A stretch of DNA of 64,000 nt from Ephemerocybe angulata (lineage: Eukaryota; Basidiomycota; Agaricomycetes; Agaricales; Psathyrellaceae). The stretch spans positions 1-64,000 of the forward strand of contig JAACJK010000072.1 of the NCBI GenBank assembly GCA_013368325.1. Direction: 5' to 3'. The notes below the pieces were generated by a model, which worked only from the letters and a program-made list of their open reading frames with translations, did no database searches and was not told where the DNA came from. A program made the position numbers and the translations under genes. Positions 11,448 to 21,790 of the stretch are shown here, piece by piece; the stretch's first letter is position 1, and each line of letters starts with the position of its first letter.

Positions 11448-12416
11448 TCAGATGACATGAAGAATTACCGTAGACGACGTCGTACCGGGACCAACTGGCC
11501 TGCAAGATGCCACCGGGAGAGCAGCGCCATCGTTTGGATCCGCCAGAAGAGGGTGTTTAGAGAAGTAAGCCCACTCAGATCGAGCAAGAGGTTTGGCTTT
11601 GAAGTTGTCAACCACCCAGTATGTGAGGTTTGGTACGGGGAGCCCATAGATGTCCTCGTCGTAATGGATACCCTCCAGTGATAGCGGCTTCTTAAACTTG
11701 AGTCGACGTCCCTTCCGACGATCGTACATGAAAGGGTAGTCCTTGATCATGCTGCCGACGTCCTCGTTGTCGTCGTAGTCCTCAGTCCTGTGTTTTCCAT
11801 TTTTCCCTACTAGGAGCATGATGGTTTTGTCCTCGGCATGATCTCGTGGTAGCTCTAAAGGCTTGTGGGTTGGCACATCCTCAATGTACACTTCCTCAAA
11901 CCACTCCCATGGAAACTTTGGTGCCTTTTCACCGGGTTTAAGAGGCTTTCCAGATATTGCAGGAGGTAGCCAGAAAGAAATGCCGGCTTCAGTATGGAGC
12001 TTGGGCCTGTCTTTAGCGGAGGAAGAGAGTGTCGATTTCGTGTTCGAAGAGGAGAGGTTGGTTGGCGAAATCCTCTGATCACTGCACCGAATGTTTTCTA
12101 CTCCAGTTGCACAGTCAAGGGTGTTTTCCCTGTTCGAAGACGGCTGCATCTCGGTGTTGTCCCACCTCCACGCATCGGCCCACCCCCTCTCCGAGCTCAA
12201 CGACGGCTGCGTCTCGGTGTTGTCCCACCTCCACGCATCGGCCCACCCCCTCTCCGAGCTCAACGACGTCGGCTCTTTATCCTCCCATGACCAAACTGAG
12301 GCAGAACCGCCTGCATCCCAATCTTCTTTGCCGCCGGGAGGGTGAGGCATCGCAGGGTTTACTTGGTGTTGTGAAGAGGTAACGAAGCGTGTTGTGCAAC
12401 GAGGGTATCCTAGCAA
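11448..12416 (-). CDS. Hypothetical protein with a 21-residue tandem repeat
   Basis: An open frame of 322 codons. The N-terminal part is low-complexity and contains two adjacent copies of a 21-residue unit (core SERGWADAWRWDNTE). The second half is better structured: a Lys/Pro/Trp-rich stretch (KAPKFPWEWFEEVYIED), an acidic linker, and a conserved-looking block (YDEDIYGLPVPNLTYWVVDNF). No family is recognised. The start at 12,416 is the most upstream ATG; a later ATG about 23 codons downstream is equally possible. Near the 3' end a GTAATT donor could splice to a downstream exon, so the C-terminus is provisional. Neighbours on either side are unrelated. Confidence 0.55.
   Translation of the reverse strand: MLGYPRCTTRFVTSSQHQVNPAMPHPPGGKEDWDAGGSASVWSWEDKEPTSLSSERGWADAWRWDNTETQPSLSSERGWADAWRWDNTEMQPSSNRENTLDCATGVENIRCSDQRISPTNLSSSNTKSTLSSSAKDRPKLHTEAGISFWLPPAISGKPLKPGEKAPKFPWEWFEEVYIEDVPTHKPLELPRDHAEDKTIMLLVGKNGKHRTEDYDDNEDVGSMIKDYPFMYDRRKGRRLKFKKPLSLEGIHYDEDIYGLPVPNLTYWVVDNFKAKPLARSEWAYFSKHPLLADPNDGAALPVASCRPVGPGTTSSTVILHVI
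12141..12266. repeat. 63-bp tandem duplication inside a coding region
   Basis: Units 12141-12203 and 12204-12266 are almost identical. The period is 21 codons, so the repeat adds residues without breaking the minus-strand frame. Confidence 0.85.
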
Positions 12417-12692
12417 GGTAAGGTGATGAGAGTGTTATTTAAGGCGCTAGAAAACGAAGCTATATCTAAGATAAGCGTGAACAAACAGAGGCAGCTCACA
12501 GCCTCTAAGAATTGCCGCGCGGGTGATCATTCTTCGTACACCGTACGAACGCAACGACGAACCTCAAGTGGAACGAATGTTTTCCCTAGTTTCGAACCAG
12601 CCACGTTGCATCTGGGAAGACACTCCCATGGATAGGTAGATGCACGACACGCTATATACTCTTGAATATACTTTTTCCAGACGACGAGCTGA

Positions 12693-13226
12693 CACGGTCT
12701 GGACGCCCTCTGTCAAGCCCAGGAGACGGTACTGCATGAGGCAAGAGCGAAATTGGTCATGCCGAAAGCGATCCAGAAGGTCATCTTCAGGCCTTGGATC
12801 TTACTCAAAATCCACGGTCGCCCCCGAATCGAAGCGACTTCCTCGTATTGGTCAAATATTCTACCGACCGCCATTGCCTTAGACCCGTCGTTCATGGATC
12901 CAGACCGCCTTTCGCGAGTGGACAGCCTGGAAATGAGCGACAGTGGAATATGGATCGACTGGATCACGTCGAAAAAGCCTTATCCACCAATTAACCCATT
13001 CTACCAAGGAGACCTGCAGTACTCCTGGCGCTTCCGAGTCCCCGGCAAGGTGCCTGATTGTTGGTGGAAGCAGGCTTTCGACGCACCTGGGAGCTGTCTG
13101 GAAGCTGACGGAGGGTTGAACCCGAGGACCGGCGTCTCAACGAGGTGGGGGATGCCATGCTTTCGTTGGCGACCATGGTCATCAAAAAGACCAAGGACAG
13201 GACATAAAGGAGTGGATGCGCTGTGA
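12693..13226 (+). CDS. Unassigned ORF fragment
   Basis: An open frame of roughly 175 codons with protein-like composition (LDALCQAQETVLHEARAK; later IALDPSFMDPDRL, SGIWIDWITSKK, and several Trp). There is no good start codon and the upstream splice is unclear. Near 13,085 the frame seems to lose its character, and a neighbouring frame takes over, which suggests a frameshifted remnant. Nothing in it points to a family. Confidence 0.3.
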   Translation, partial: HGLDALCQAQETVLHEARAKLVMPKAIQKVIFRPWILLKIHGRPRIEATSSYWSNILPTAIALDPSFMDPDRLSRVDSLEMSDSGIWIDWITSKKPYPPINPFYQGDLQYSWRFRVPGKVPDCWWKQAFDAPGSCLEADGGLNPRTGVSTRWGMPCFRWRPWSSKRPRTGHKGVDAL

Positions 13227-13683
13227 ATAGCATTTCAACGAGTGTGGGGGTGGGAAACTGGGATCTGGATCTGGGAGCGACAGAAGTCAAAAAGTTGAGA
13301 GATGGGTCTCTCCTTCCGGTTGGATTATATATTCGTGCCACGAGCGAACATGCTGTCGCTTGAGATAACGGAATATTGTACCGACAATTTTCTCTGTCAT
13401 AAAACCATTTTTGTTGTGCCTTCCTAAATCATCACCGAGATAGTGGGCAACGCCGAATCGTGTTAAATCTCTGCCCCGAGAATTCCTCCTCACTCGGGAT
13501 TCGTACAGCATCGCATACAACGATGTGTTAGAACGACCGTCACTTCCAGTCGCGACAGAGACCATGTACCGATAGAGTACGACGGATACGTGATTCCATA
13601 CATTCAATCCAAACAAACACCACATCCGTAAACACTAAATACCAGGTAAATACCATAGATAAGCGGGACGACCCAGACTCACA
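13227..13683. other. Intergenic, nothing recognised
   Basis: Downstream flank of the DUF1996 gene. Only incidental open frames. Confidence 0.45.
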
Positions 13684-15420
13684 CTACGCCGGAGCCGCAG
13701 TCATAATCGCTGGGCCCACAGTACTCGTAGCGGTCTCAGTCGCTGTCGACGTAGCATTGCAGTTCGGCGCCAAGGTATGTGTACCTGGTCCATCATAGCA
13801 CACACTCCATGGCGGAACAATCAGCTCGGGGTCCGCAATAGGAAGAGGCGCGTCAGTAATCGTCGTCGCCACGGCGTCACAGTTCTGGACCGGCGTCGCT
13901 GGTTCGGGTCCAGCCTGAATGGGGTTGCATCCAGTAAGCCTATCGAGGTCTAAAGTTGAAGGTGTACCGTAACGTAGTATTAGCATGAGTTCCGAATGGT
14001 GAGCGACGGCGGATGGGGGGAATAGATGGTGTTATACGCACATTGGCTCTCGGTGACCTCCTCGACTTTGATGGCTTGTCTGCACCTGTTCATCTCCTCG
14101 GTGCTTTGCCAGGTCAGGACAGGGCAGTCTGCGGGGATGCCGCTTCCAGTGAGGCACGTGTCCATCGCATGCTTGAGCGAGTCGCCTTCCCATCCGAAGA
14201 CGTAGTCGGCGTGTTGTCCGTACCCAGTGCTGCATCATAAAACCGTAAGTTCGAGATTATGAGACGAGGGTGGACGAAAGGTGCTCACGGATCGCCCATA
14301 CTGAAGACAAATGGCTGGGTGCCGTCCTCGGACCAGAGCTCGGGCGTGTTGAATGGGCGAGTGTCCCAGACGATCTCCATGAAGAGGATGGGGAGGCGCA
14401 CAGGGTGCGAGGCGGGGCAGTCTGTGCCGAAGAACTGGAGCCCGTCTGACCCGGGAGTACCTTCAGGTTGCGCGACGTGGCTCTAGACCTCGAGTTAGTA
14501 TACCTTGGCCGAACCTAAGCAAAGCCGTACATACCGAATGGTCAGGTGGGTCGAGGTTGATGCCGTCCCAGCACCTGGCCATCGTATCAGAGATTCAGTC
14601 GCAAAGTCAGGGGTCGACGGTACGTACCGAGGGAAGAAGAAATTCGACCGGATACCTCCAGTGCACTGGTTCGGCGGGAACCCGACGGTATCTTGAGGGG
14701 CGTTTCCGGGGCTGCCAAATGGATCGGGGTCGTCACCCTGGAAGCAGCTGAAGGTGACGGCCTTGGACGCAGTCTTCCCTGCGGGAATGTTATCTGTGCG
14801 GCGCATGGGGTCACCGAGGATCATACGGAAGCCCTGAAGAATGGAAGGTAGTCGTCAGCACGGGACTCTGAAAACGATAGTAATCTAAGTGCACCTTCTG
14901 GAAAGGCACGATATTGAGGTTCTTCGTCGGCGCCTGAGGCTGGAAGTAGTAGATTGTCATGCCGCCGGATTGGAGACCAGGGCCGGTGTTGTGATTCGCC
15001 ATTTGATTTACCTACATAAGAATAAGTATAATCCGGAACCAGATATCGCCAAGAGGACGTACTCGGATATACGACCCATTCAGGTGCTTGAAGTATAGAA
15101 CGGCGGTCCAGTAGTTCGACTTGTCTTCAACAACGCGGCATGTTGTACACGTCGAGGTTGCTGCAAGGTCGATGCTTGGGTCCATGGAGAGATTGAATCT
15201 ACCGAGATGTTAGTTCGGGTGCGCCGGCGGGCGGGGAAAGTCAGTCGTACGCATTCTGGAGGTGGGATTTGATATTCGGTTAGCTTCTGTGCACGTTGAG
15301 GGGACGACTGCTACCCACTCCTCCGACAATCTGGTGCAAGTGAGGAGAAACTTGACCGGCTCCCACATCAGACGCCTTATTAGGCCGCTGATGCCCATCA
15401 TACTCTGGGCCTAACAAGGC
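13684..15420 (-). CDS. DUF1996-domain protein, 5' end unresolved
   Basis: The exons, 3' to 5', are 13684-13939, 14038-14229, 14289-14482, 14535-14574, 14628-14833, 14895-15011, 15063-15198, 15251-15255 and one from 15319 upward; all phases close. Family signatures appear in order: GQVSPHLHQIVGGNAFN, TCTTCRVVEDKSNYWT, GGMTIYYFQP, FRMILGDPMRR, CWDGINLDPPDHSSHVA, FVFSMGDPTGYGQHADYVFG and a C-x-x-x-C-rich end. A Ser/Thr/Ala-rich tail follows. DUF1996 proteins are secreted fungal proteins of unknown activity. The usual signal peptide and the D-P-I-V motif are not visible: upstream of the HLHQ motif the frame enters a 47-bp inverted repeat, so the gene may be 5'-truncated. The 5-nt micro-exon supplies the bases for Asn-Ala of the GGNAF motif. 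Confidence 0.85.
15374..15420. repeat. 47-bp inverted repeat (hairpin)
   Basis: The 13-base ends gccttattaggcc and ggcctaacaaggc are reverse complements with one mismatch. The hairpin lies exactly where recognisable DUF1996 sequence ends. Confidence 0.7.
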
Positions 15421-15799
15421 ATAATTTCAGTGTTTTTCTCTATGCCCCGATACCTCCTCAATACCGTCTGGACTTTACACCTCAGGTACGTCCAGCTAGC
15501 TCACCGGGTTACCGGCTATGTGAGCTCGATGTTCCGACCGTGTCACCGCATTCCGACCGCGTCACCGAGGGTTGGTCATCGCCATCAACGGTGATCAAAC
15601 CCTTCGCTCATCGTCGCCGAGGTGCTTTGACATGTAGCTCACCACCACCAACCAGCCCCACTGCTCAATGTTGCTCGCCCGATCCTGGCGTGCCAAGTTC
15701 CAACTGCTACGCTGGGCTTTCGCCCTCACCATTCTTCGTGACCGTTAAGCGCGCTGCCCTGGCTGTAGGCATTCAACAAAGCTTGCGCACCACAACATC
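15421..15799. other. Intergenic, nothing recognised
   Basis: Gap between two minus-strand genes. Short repeated motif gttccgaccg/attccgaccg near 15,531-15,560; otherwise nothing. Confidence 0.4.
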
Positions 15800-16487
15800 T
15801 CACTCTGACGACGGCGTTCCACGACGGAGACCGGGGGACCTGGGCAGGCAATGAATGGGATGGAGGGTGTCACAGATAGTAGTACTACAATCGCCAACTT
15901 CCTCATCGTCGCTGCCATTCTCGTCGTCGTCGTCGTGATCGGAATCTTCGATCGTAGCCCGACTCTTGGGGAGCTGCTTTCCAAGGGACTTCAGTCTCTT
16001 CTTCACCGGCAACTCGTTCTCCTTGTTAGCACCTCCAACTGACCGCTTTCGCTTCGACTGGGTCCCCTTCTTCGAACCTGCATCGCTTCGAGTGGCTCGT
16101 TCCGGTCGCTTCGCCGTGTTTGCAAGTTCCTTCATGTCTGCCGCAGAGATCTTCTCCCATCGTAAGTCCTTCGCAAGGAGTGCCCCGTGAATGATGGTCA
16201 AATCGCTAATTGCCCCGATTGCAGACGGCTTCTTGAACTTCACTCGAGCGACAGGCCAGCCTACCAGTTGGAACCCGTAGCGGAGGCGAACGTCGACATC
16301 GTAATTCTTGTATTTTACGGCTGCCGTCGATATCCCCGTCGCCTCCTCTGGAACACGGTACGTCGGTCAGCATGCATCAAGGAGCCATGGAGGGCTGAGG
16401 GAACGTACGTAGACCTGCGTTGATTATATTACTGATTTCAGCCTGCAACGTGCCCGCCTTCGATTTCTTCTTCGCCGCTACCGCCAT
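15800..16487 (-). CDS. Basic/acidic nuclear-type protein, unknown
   Basis: Two exons, 16409-16487 and 15800-16347, join with the frame kept and give 208 residues. It begins with a Lys-rich N-terminus (MAVAAKKKSKAG), continues with a structured block (YDVDVRLRYGFQLVGWPVAR, then KPSAIGAISDL and W-x-K-x-x), then two basic clusters (KKGTQSKRKR, PVKKRLKS) resembling nuclear localisation signals, then an acidic run (DSDHDDDDENGSDDEE). The middle block resembles a short segment I associate with many basidiomycete genomes, but no function is known. The last 30 residues look random, so a further intron near 15,890 is possible. Confidence 0.6.
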
Positions 16488-16990
16488 CGGTAAGTCTTAT
16501 GAATAGCGTTGAAAGGAAGGAAATCATGTCCCCTCATAATAAATTCCACATTTTACTGATCGGCGGCGGCCCGAGAAGCATGAAACCTGTCGGAGGCACG
16601 AACGAGAAGGAGAATGACTGGGCTAACGAAAGATATTTAACACACCTGAACTCCCCAGTCGACTGCACTAGGGACGCCGACTGCGACGTCCGCGTCTGCC
16701 TACCTGACCTATATGAGCGTGGTCTCAAGGTTCGAGGCCCCGGGGTCGGATCTATCGGATTATGAATATTTCAAACTCCGCCACAATGTATCTGGGCGTC
16801 TATCACTCTTCGGCGCTTCTAGGATGGTCTTCATGCTGCCCTATTTATTTCATCTACATTGTTGAAGGATTCACTAGAGGTCAGTTCAGTTCATTGGGAG
16901 CCCAATATTTGTTACTTGGCTCATTGTGATAACCAATGGAGTTGCAAAACAACTATACGCACTCCCTTGGCTAACATGAATACGCAATGC
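16488..16990. other. Possible upstream exons of the next gene
   Basis: Open stretches here (16,499-16,765 and 16,859-16,980) have mixed composition. They may hold 5' exons of the membrane-tail gene ending at 17,486, but no start codon could be fixed. Confidence 0.25.
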
Positions 16991-17486
16991 CAGGTCATCG
17001 ATGGCAAAAGGTCAAGTCTTTCACTTACTTCTTTTTATCACCATTCTTTCCTATATTATGGAGTCTTTGTCACCAAACACCATAACCAGGTCAGTAACGC
17101 GTGCCATACAAAGTAATATGACACTAAATGCACTGTGATTAGTCCTGAGGCCGCCGTACAAAGAGCTGCAGCCCATGTGCGCGAAATTTGTCGTCATACG
17201 CCTCCAGAGCGTACAATTATAATACAAAACTTGGAAGGTAACTCTTTCGTGTATTATCTTGCGTTATACCGTCCTCAACGCTCTCATAGTGAATACTATT
17301 GGGCGCGATATGCACGTTCATCGTGATATACATCACGAACGCGACCTCGCCGATCTCAGAGTTGCTGTGCAACGGCTTCAAGGCGAGGTCGCTTGGCTAC
17401 GAACCACTATCGTCTTGGGCTCTATTCTCGTAGGCGGGATCGCGTATCTGGGACCTAGGATCTTTTGTTGCTGCTGCTGGTACTAG
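16991..17486 (+). CDS. Short gene with coiled region and C-terminal membrane tail (partial model)
   Basis: After an acceptor ending ATGCCAG at about 16,992 the exon starts GTCATCGATGGCAA, exactly as in the gene ending at 4823. A middle exon from about 17,138 (PEAAVQRAAAHVREICRH) is followed by a 52-nt intron and a last exon to the stop at 17,484-17,486. The last exon has a heptad-like region (DLRVAVQRLQGEVAWLR), then a hydrophobic helix (TTIVLGSILVGGIAYLG) and a Cys-Cys-Cys-Cys-Trp-Tyr end. That is the layout of a tail-anchored membrane protein; cysteine palmitoylation is conceivable. Start and 5' exons are unresolved, and the exact end of the first exon is uncertain. Confidence 0.4.
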
Positions 17487-17589
17487 GATTGGACATGATG
17501 TAATTACGCTTACGTTCCTACTCGACTTTCGTTGCCGCGTCCTGCCGCTAGTACTTTCACACGAACGTGGCGTCCACTTCTTCTCCAGT

Positions 17590-18494
17590 GCGCCATCGGT
17601 GTCCAGGTCTGCCCAGAGGGCCATTGTTTTGGGAAGATAAGCGAGGTGAGGAAGGGAATTGATCTTGCCGAAGGCCTGCATCCTATCGATCGTCTTTTCG
17701 ACAACATACAATGGCGAACAAAATTCGCCTTCATGAATCAGCTTCACCATTCCGGAAGGTGACTTGGAGGTCATCAAATAGAAGACGAAGGTTCCCGCAT
17801 CTCCATAATCAGCAAGAGCGGGGAGGGGGCGCTTGGCGCAAGGGTAGATCAACGGCTTCCCCCCAACCAACCCCCAACCGTTATCACCCATAAGGAAAGG
17901 GCAAGCCTTAGGAAGCGTTTCGATTGAGTAGCCACTCCTGCGATGGTTTTCGAGTCGCAAAGAAACCTAAATAAACTATCAGCTGCGGCCCCGCAGCGAT
18001 AGAGATCTGCACTAGGTTTCCTTTCCGGGGGTAGACGCCGAGGTGTACATCCCTTGCCACTGTTGCCAGTCGATCCGGGTGGGGGATACCATATCAGATA
18101 TTCTGCCCAAAAGGCAATGGAGTTGAGTGATTCCACCAGCCTTCGTTCAACTTCCTCCTTTTGACAAGGCGTGGAGTATTGCCACTCGTCGAAAGAGCTA
18201 AGTATGCCGAAAGCCATGGGACCGCAGTCTAGCTGTTCCACCCGCGCCTCCTTCAATCCTGTTTTCGCCCCTTCATCTAGAATTTCGAGGACTACTTCAA
18301 GTATTTCGTAAGAATAGAGGTCCTTCAGCCGGCTGAAAAGCTCAAACAGGTGTTCGTGTGACCAGCGACGCGCGCCATTTAAGACCTGCACCCAAATCCT
18401 CAATCTGATGGGCTAAAGACGACAGGAAAGGATTCACCTCTTCCAGTGGTTCTTCCCTATACTGTCGAGTGAGGATCGGCTCATCGACAGACAT
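17590..18494 (-). pseudogene. MYND-family protein, copy A (frameshifted, truncated)
   Basis: This is a third tandem copy of the family at 18.9-24.1 kb. Exon 1 (18438-18494, 19 codons, MSVDEPIL...) and the start of exon 2 at 18385 match copy B in length and phase, and the residues track copy B closely (ARRWSHEHLFELFSRLKD; LALSLWVITVGG). About 11 extra bases near 17,865-17,875, looking like a slip of a ccccaacc motif, throw the frame just after TVGG. The sequence resumes in another frame (EFCSPLYVVEKTIDRMQAFG), then loses similarity near 17,590. The rest of exon 2, the MYND finger and the C-terminal domain are missing. It is non-functional as read. Confidence 0.75.
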
Positions 18495-18789
18495 GCTGAG
18501 GCGTAGAGTGGTCCTTTTAGAGGCACGAGGTCAGTGGAAGAGGCAAGGACAACCTGAGGTTCCCGGCGAGGAGAGCCGCATCATTACGCAACTCGATATC
18601 GAGTCCAAATCGGGCGATGGAGCCCCTGTTATGTAGCCAAGCAACTCGAGTACCAAAAAATGGGAACTTTATGTGGCTATCAAGAATATTACAGGAAAGG
18701 TACAATACCAGGAATGTTTTAGTTCAAGAAATGTACCCCTTCCAGCGGCCTTCCTCTGTATTTCCGAAGGGCAATCAATGTTGAGCAAG

Positions 18790-18960
18790 CACAAAAGTTC
18801 TGGTGCCAGTTTGGTGCCAGTGTATGAAGTCTTCATCAAAGCCCAACGTTGAAATAAATTTCACGGTGTCCAGCGAAGCGCCAGTGGTCATGACTTTGCC
18901 GTCTAGCACCTCTGAATCATTTCCCTTTAGTACGTGGAGCAACGACATCCGTCCAACACC
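18790..18960 (-). other. Possible MYND-family fragment
   Basis: On the minus strand one frame reads LHVLKGNDSEVLDGK, resembling HVLKGNDND in exon 2 of copy C, and the nucleotides match over roughly 20 bases. It overlaps the tentative last exon of copy B in another frame. A relic of a further copy is possible. Confidence 0.3.
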
Positions 18961-21274
18961 TTATAGGACTTCAGGAGCATTATGGAATTAGTCTATATAG
19001 CTTCAATGTTCACTGCTCGAACACGTACCTAGTGAAGAACCACAATGCTTGAACGATCTCATAGTCTGAGCCTAAAGTCTTCGGGTCTCTCTGGACATAA
19101 TAATCATACAGAGCAGGGGGAAGTGCCGTTTCGCGAACTCGACGAAGAAGGACCACAGTGTGGACGTCGAAGCGTTGAATGCACTCGACGGAATGCACGA
19201 GATTGAATTCCGGGAGTCCAGCATACGACGGCGACGGCAGGTGTGCCAGGCGACTTATCTGACGGCGGAATGGCTCGACGAGGTCGTTGAAGCGCTGCCA
19301 TTTTAATTGGGGAACGAAGGGCTCGATCTTGGCGATGTACGTCGTGAGGGGCACAAAAACACAGTCAGCGGCTGTCCGTGAAGGTTCTGTGAGCGCGGGC
19401 TCAACTCGGGCTTTGGAGACGAAGGTATTTCCCACAGATAGTGCGAGTGTTTGCGCAGTATGCCAGACGACAGAGAGGTGGAAGGCCCGAGTGGAATAGG
19501 AATAGGACAGGTTGGTATATGATCGTTCTGTAGGAAGTCGTCATGGGTCAATTGATATCACAACACATATAGAAATAACTGACCTAGGTAGTCCACACGC
19601 ATGTCGCGACATTCGTTACGATGTCGTGCATTCCAGTCTTCGCGTTGGCATTGGGGTGAGCAGTACACGACGGAATGGCAATTCGAGCAAGCCTCCGGCA
19701 ATCTCCAGCTAACACGCCCCGTTCCGACCATCTCGGGGGACAGGTGGCGCTTGGAACCATGCATGTTGAGCTCCTTCGATAATATGGGGAGTCAAAGTGA
19801 TACGGGTACATACCTTGAGATTGTCACATACAGTTACCCTCTCATCCCTCCGCAAAAAGCGGCCGTCAGCCCTCAGAGAAGGCATTGTTACATCTACCTT
19901 TGCCTTCAACCCCGGCACCTTGCTCATCAGTGGTGACTTCATAGCAAGACGGCGCTCGAGTTCAGGGAGGAGGGGACGAAGGACCTTCGGAAAGCTCGTG
20001 AATCCCATCATCGTCGCAAATATTATTGTAAATATTTCTGTGGCCTCGTTATCGAAAGGCTGATAGGGATAGAAGGCCGACGCGCAGTTATCCATTAGCT
20101 GGAACACGCCTGCATGTATGATGTCGCGCATGTGGATGACGGGACAAAATCCATGGGTCACCTGCGCCATCCCAGTTATAACGCGAGCTGCAGTTAGCAG
20201 GTTTTGAGCGAGCTGCTTCATGATGCGGTTCCTGTCGAGGGGTGTTGCATGTGCCATGGATAATTTGAGGCGACTGTTCATGGCGACGAGAACCTCCATG
20301 AATAACTTGGGCGCTTGTACACTGCTGAATAGGGAGCTTAACTCGTCGTCAACGACCATGATGCTGCCAACCGAGCGTACGATGCCGTCAAGGCTATGAG
20401 TATCGACTGTGTGGTCAGGAAGTTGAGCCAATTGGGGAAGTGGATCGACTTTTCCAAAAGCTTGCATTCTAGCGACCGTCTTTTCGACAAAATCCAATGG
20501 TGAGCACAATTCTCCGCCATGGACCAGTTTTGCCATCTCAGAGGCTGATTCTGTGGCCATGAGGCTAAAGATGAATGTCGCGGCATCTCCAAAATCAGCA
20601 GTGGGGGAGGGTAGGGTGCGCTTAAGGAAAGAGTGGATCGATATGAATGGGTTCCCCCCAACCGTTATCAGCCATAGGGAAAGGGCGAGCTTCAGGAAAC
20701 AGTCCGATTGAGTAGCCACTTTTGCGATGGGTTTTGAGCTATAAAGGAGTTTGAATAGATGATCAGCTGCAATACCGCAGCGATGGAGATTTCGACCGGG
20801 TTGCCTTTCCGGTGGGAGACGCTGAGCGGCGCGCTTCTTGCCAGTGGATTCGGCGGGAGGATACCATATGAGATAGTCGGCCCAGTAGGCGATGGAGTCG
20901 AGGGAGTTTACGAGCCTTCGTTCGGCTGCTTCTAGCTGAGAAGGCGTAGAGTATTGCCAGTCTTTGAAGGAGCAAAGCATCGTGAAAGCCAGGATACCAC
21001 AGTCTAACTCTTCCACCCGCGCGTCCTTTAACGCGATTTTTGCCCCTTCATCTAGAATAACAAGGACAGTCTCTAGTATCTCGTTGGAGTAGGAGTCCTT
21101 CGTCCGGCTTTCAAGCTCGAACAGGTGTTCTAATGACCAGCGACGCGCGCCAAGTAAGACCTGTATTTCAATCGTCAGTCTGCCGGTGGACTGAAAAGAC
21201 GAGGGGAAGGAATTCACCTCTTTCAGCGGCTTTCCTCTGTGCTTTCGAAGGGAGGGCGCTTCATAGAAAGACAT
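18917..21274 (-). CDS. MYND-type zinc-finger protein, copy B
   Basis: Five exons: 21218-21274, 19814-21160, about 19584-19749, 19029-19527 and tentatively 18917-18959. The long second exon is helical and conserved in copies A, C and D (LEHLFELESRTKD, EKTVARMQAFGK, FPKVLRPLLPELERR). Exon 3 is the MYND finger: CSNC, VVYC-x-x-x-C, QREDW, R-x-R-H and a final C. The first metal pair looks incomplete: the Cys in VCDNLK at the end of exon 2 has no clear partner. The fourth exon encodes a second conserved domain (FVPQLKWQRFNDLVEPF). MYND fingers generally mediate protein-protein contacts. The last exon is the weakest part. B is the middle of three tandem copies. Confidence 0.8.
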
Positions 21275-21790
21275 TGAGGTGAAGAGTCCTCACTTAGAGA
21301 TAAGAGCTCGCTAGACGTCGCAAGGCTCGGAAGCAAGGTGAAAAGAAAGCCTTTTTGCAATCATGATGCGCTTAGTCAATGATTCTCACTGTCCACCGCT
21401 CCCATGGACAAGCGCGTTTGTGGACCACGGTCACACACACTAGTGGAAATGTACTACTTTTCCATACTGAACCGGTCGACTGTTTCTTCAGGAAGCTGGG
21501 TGAGATGGTAAAGCGCTGGCTTAGATCGACAGCCTGGATTAGCCCAACTAACTTATTCACGAAAGCAGCGCGCCATGATTTGACTCAACCCAGGCGGCGG
21601 TGTTCCGAATTCAGCCTTCTCGATATCGAAAACGTGAATTAGGCAGGTCCAAGAAGAAAGCATATTTATACGGTCTCTCGAGTATGACGAAAGATGAAGC
21701 ACGAGACCATAACTGAGCTTGAGAGCTGATAGCAAGTAACACCCTTCGGGACGGCTTTCGCCAGAACCCTTCGGATGCACTATCCTGCGC

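Noticed and set aside
16885..17010. CRISPR-like or phage-like repeats
   Set aside because: No regularly spaced direct repeats; this is a eukaryotic genome and the shared 21-mer occurs only twice.
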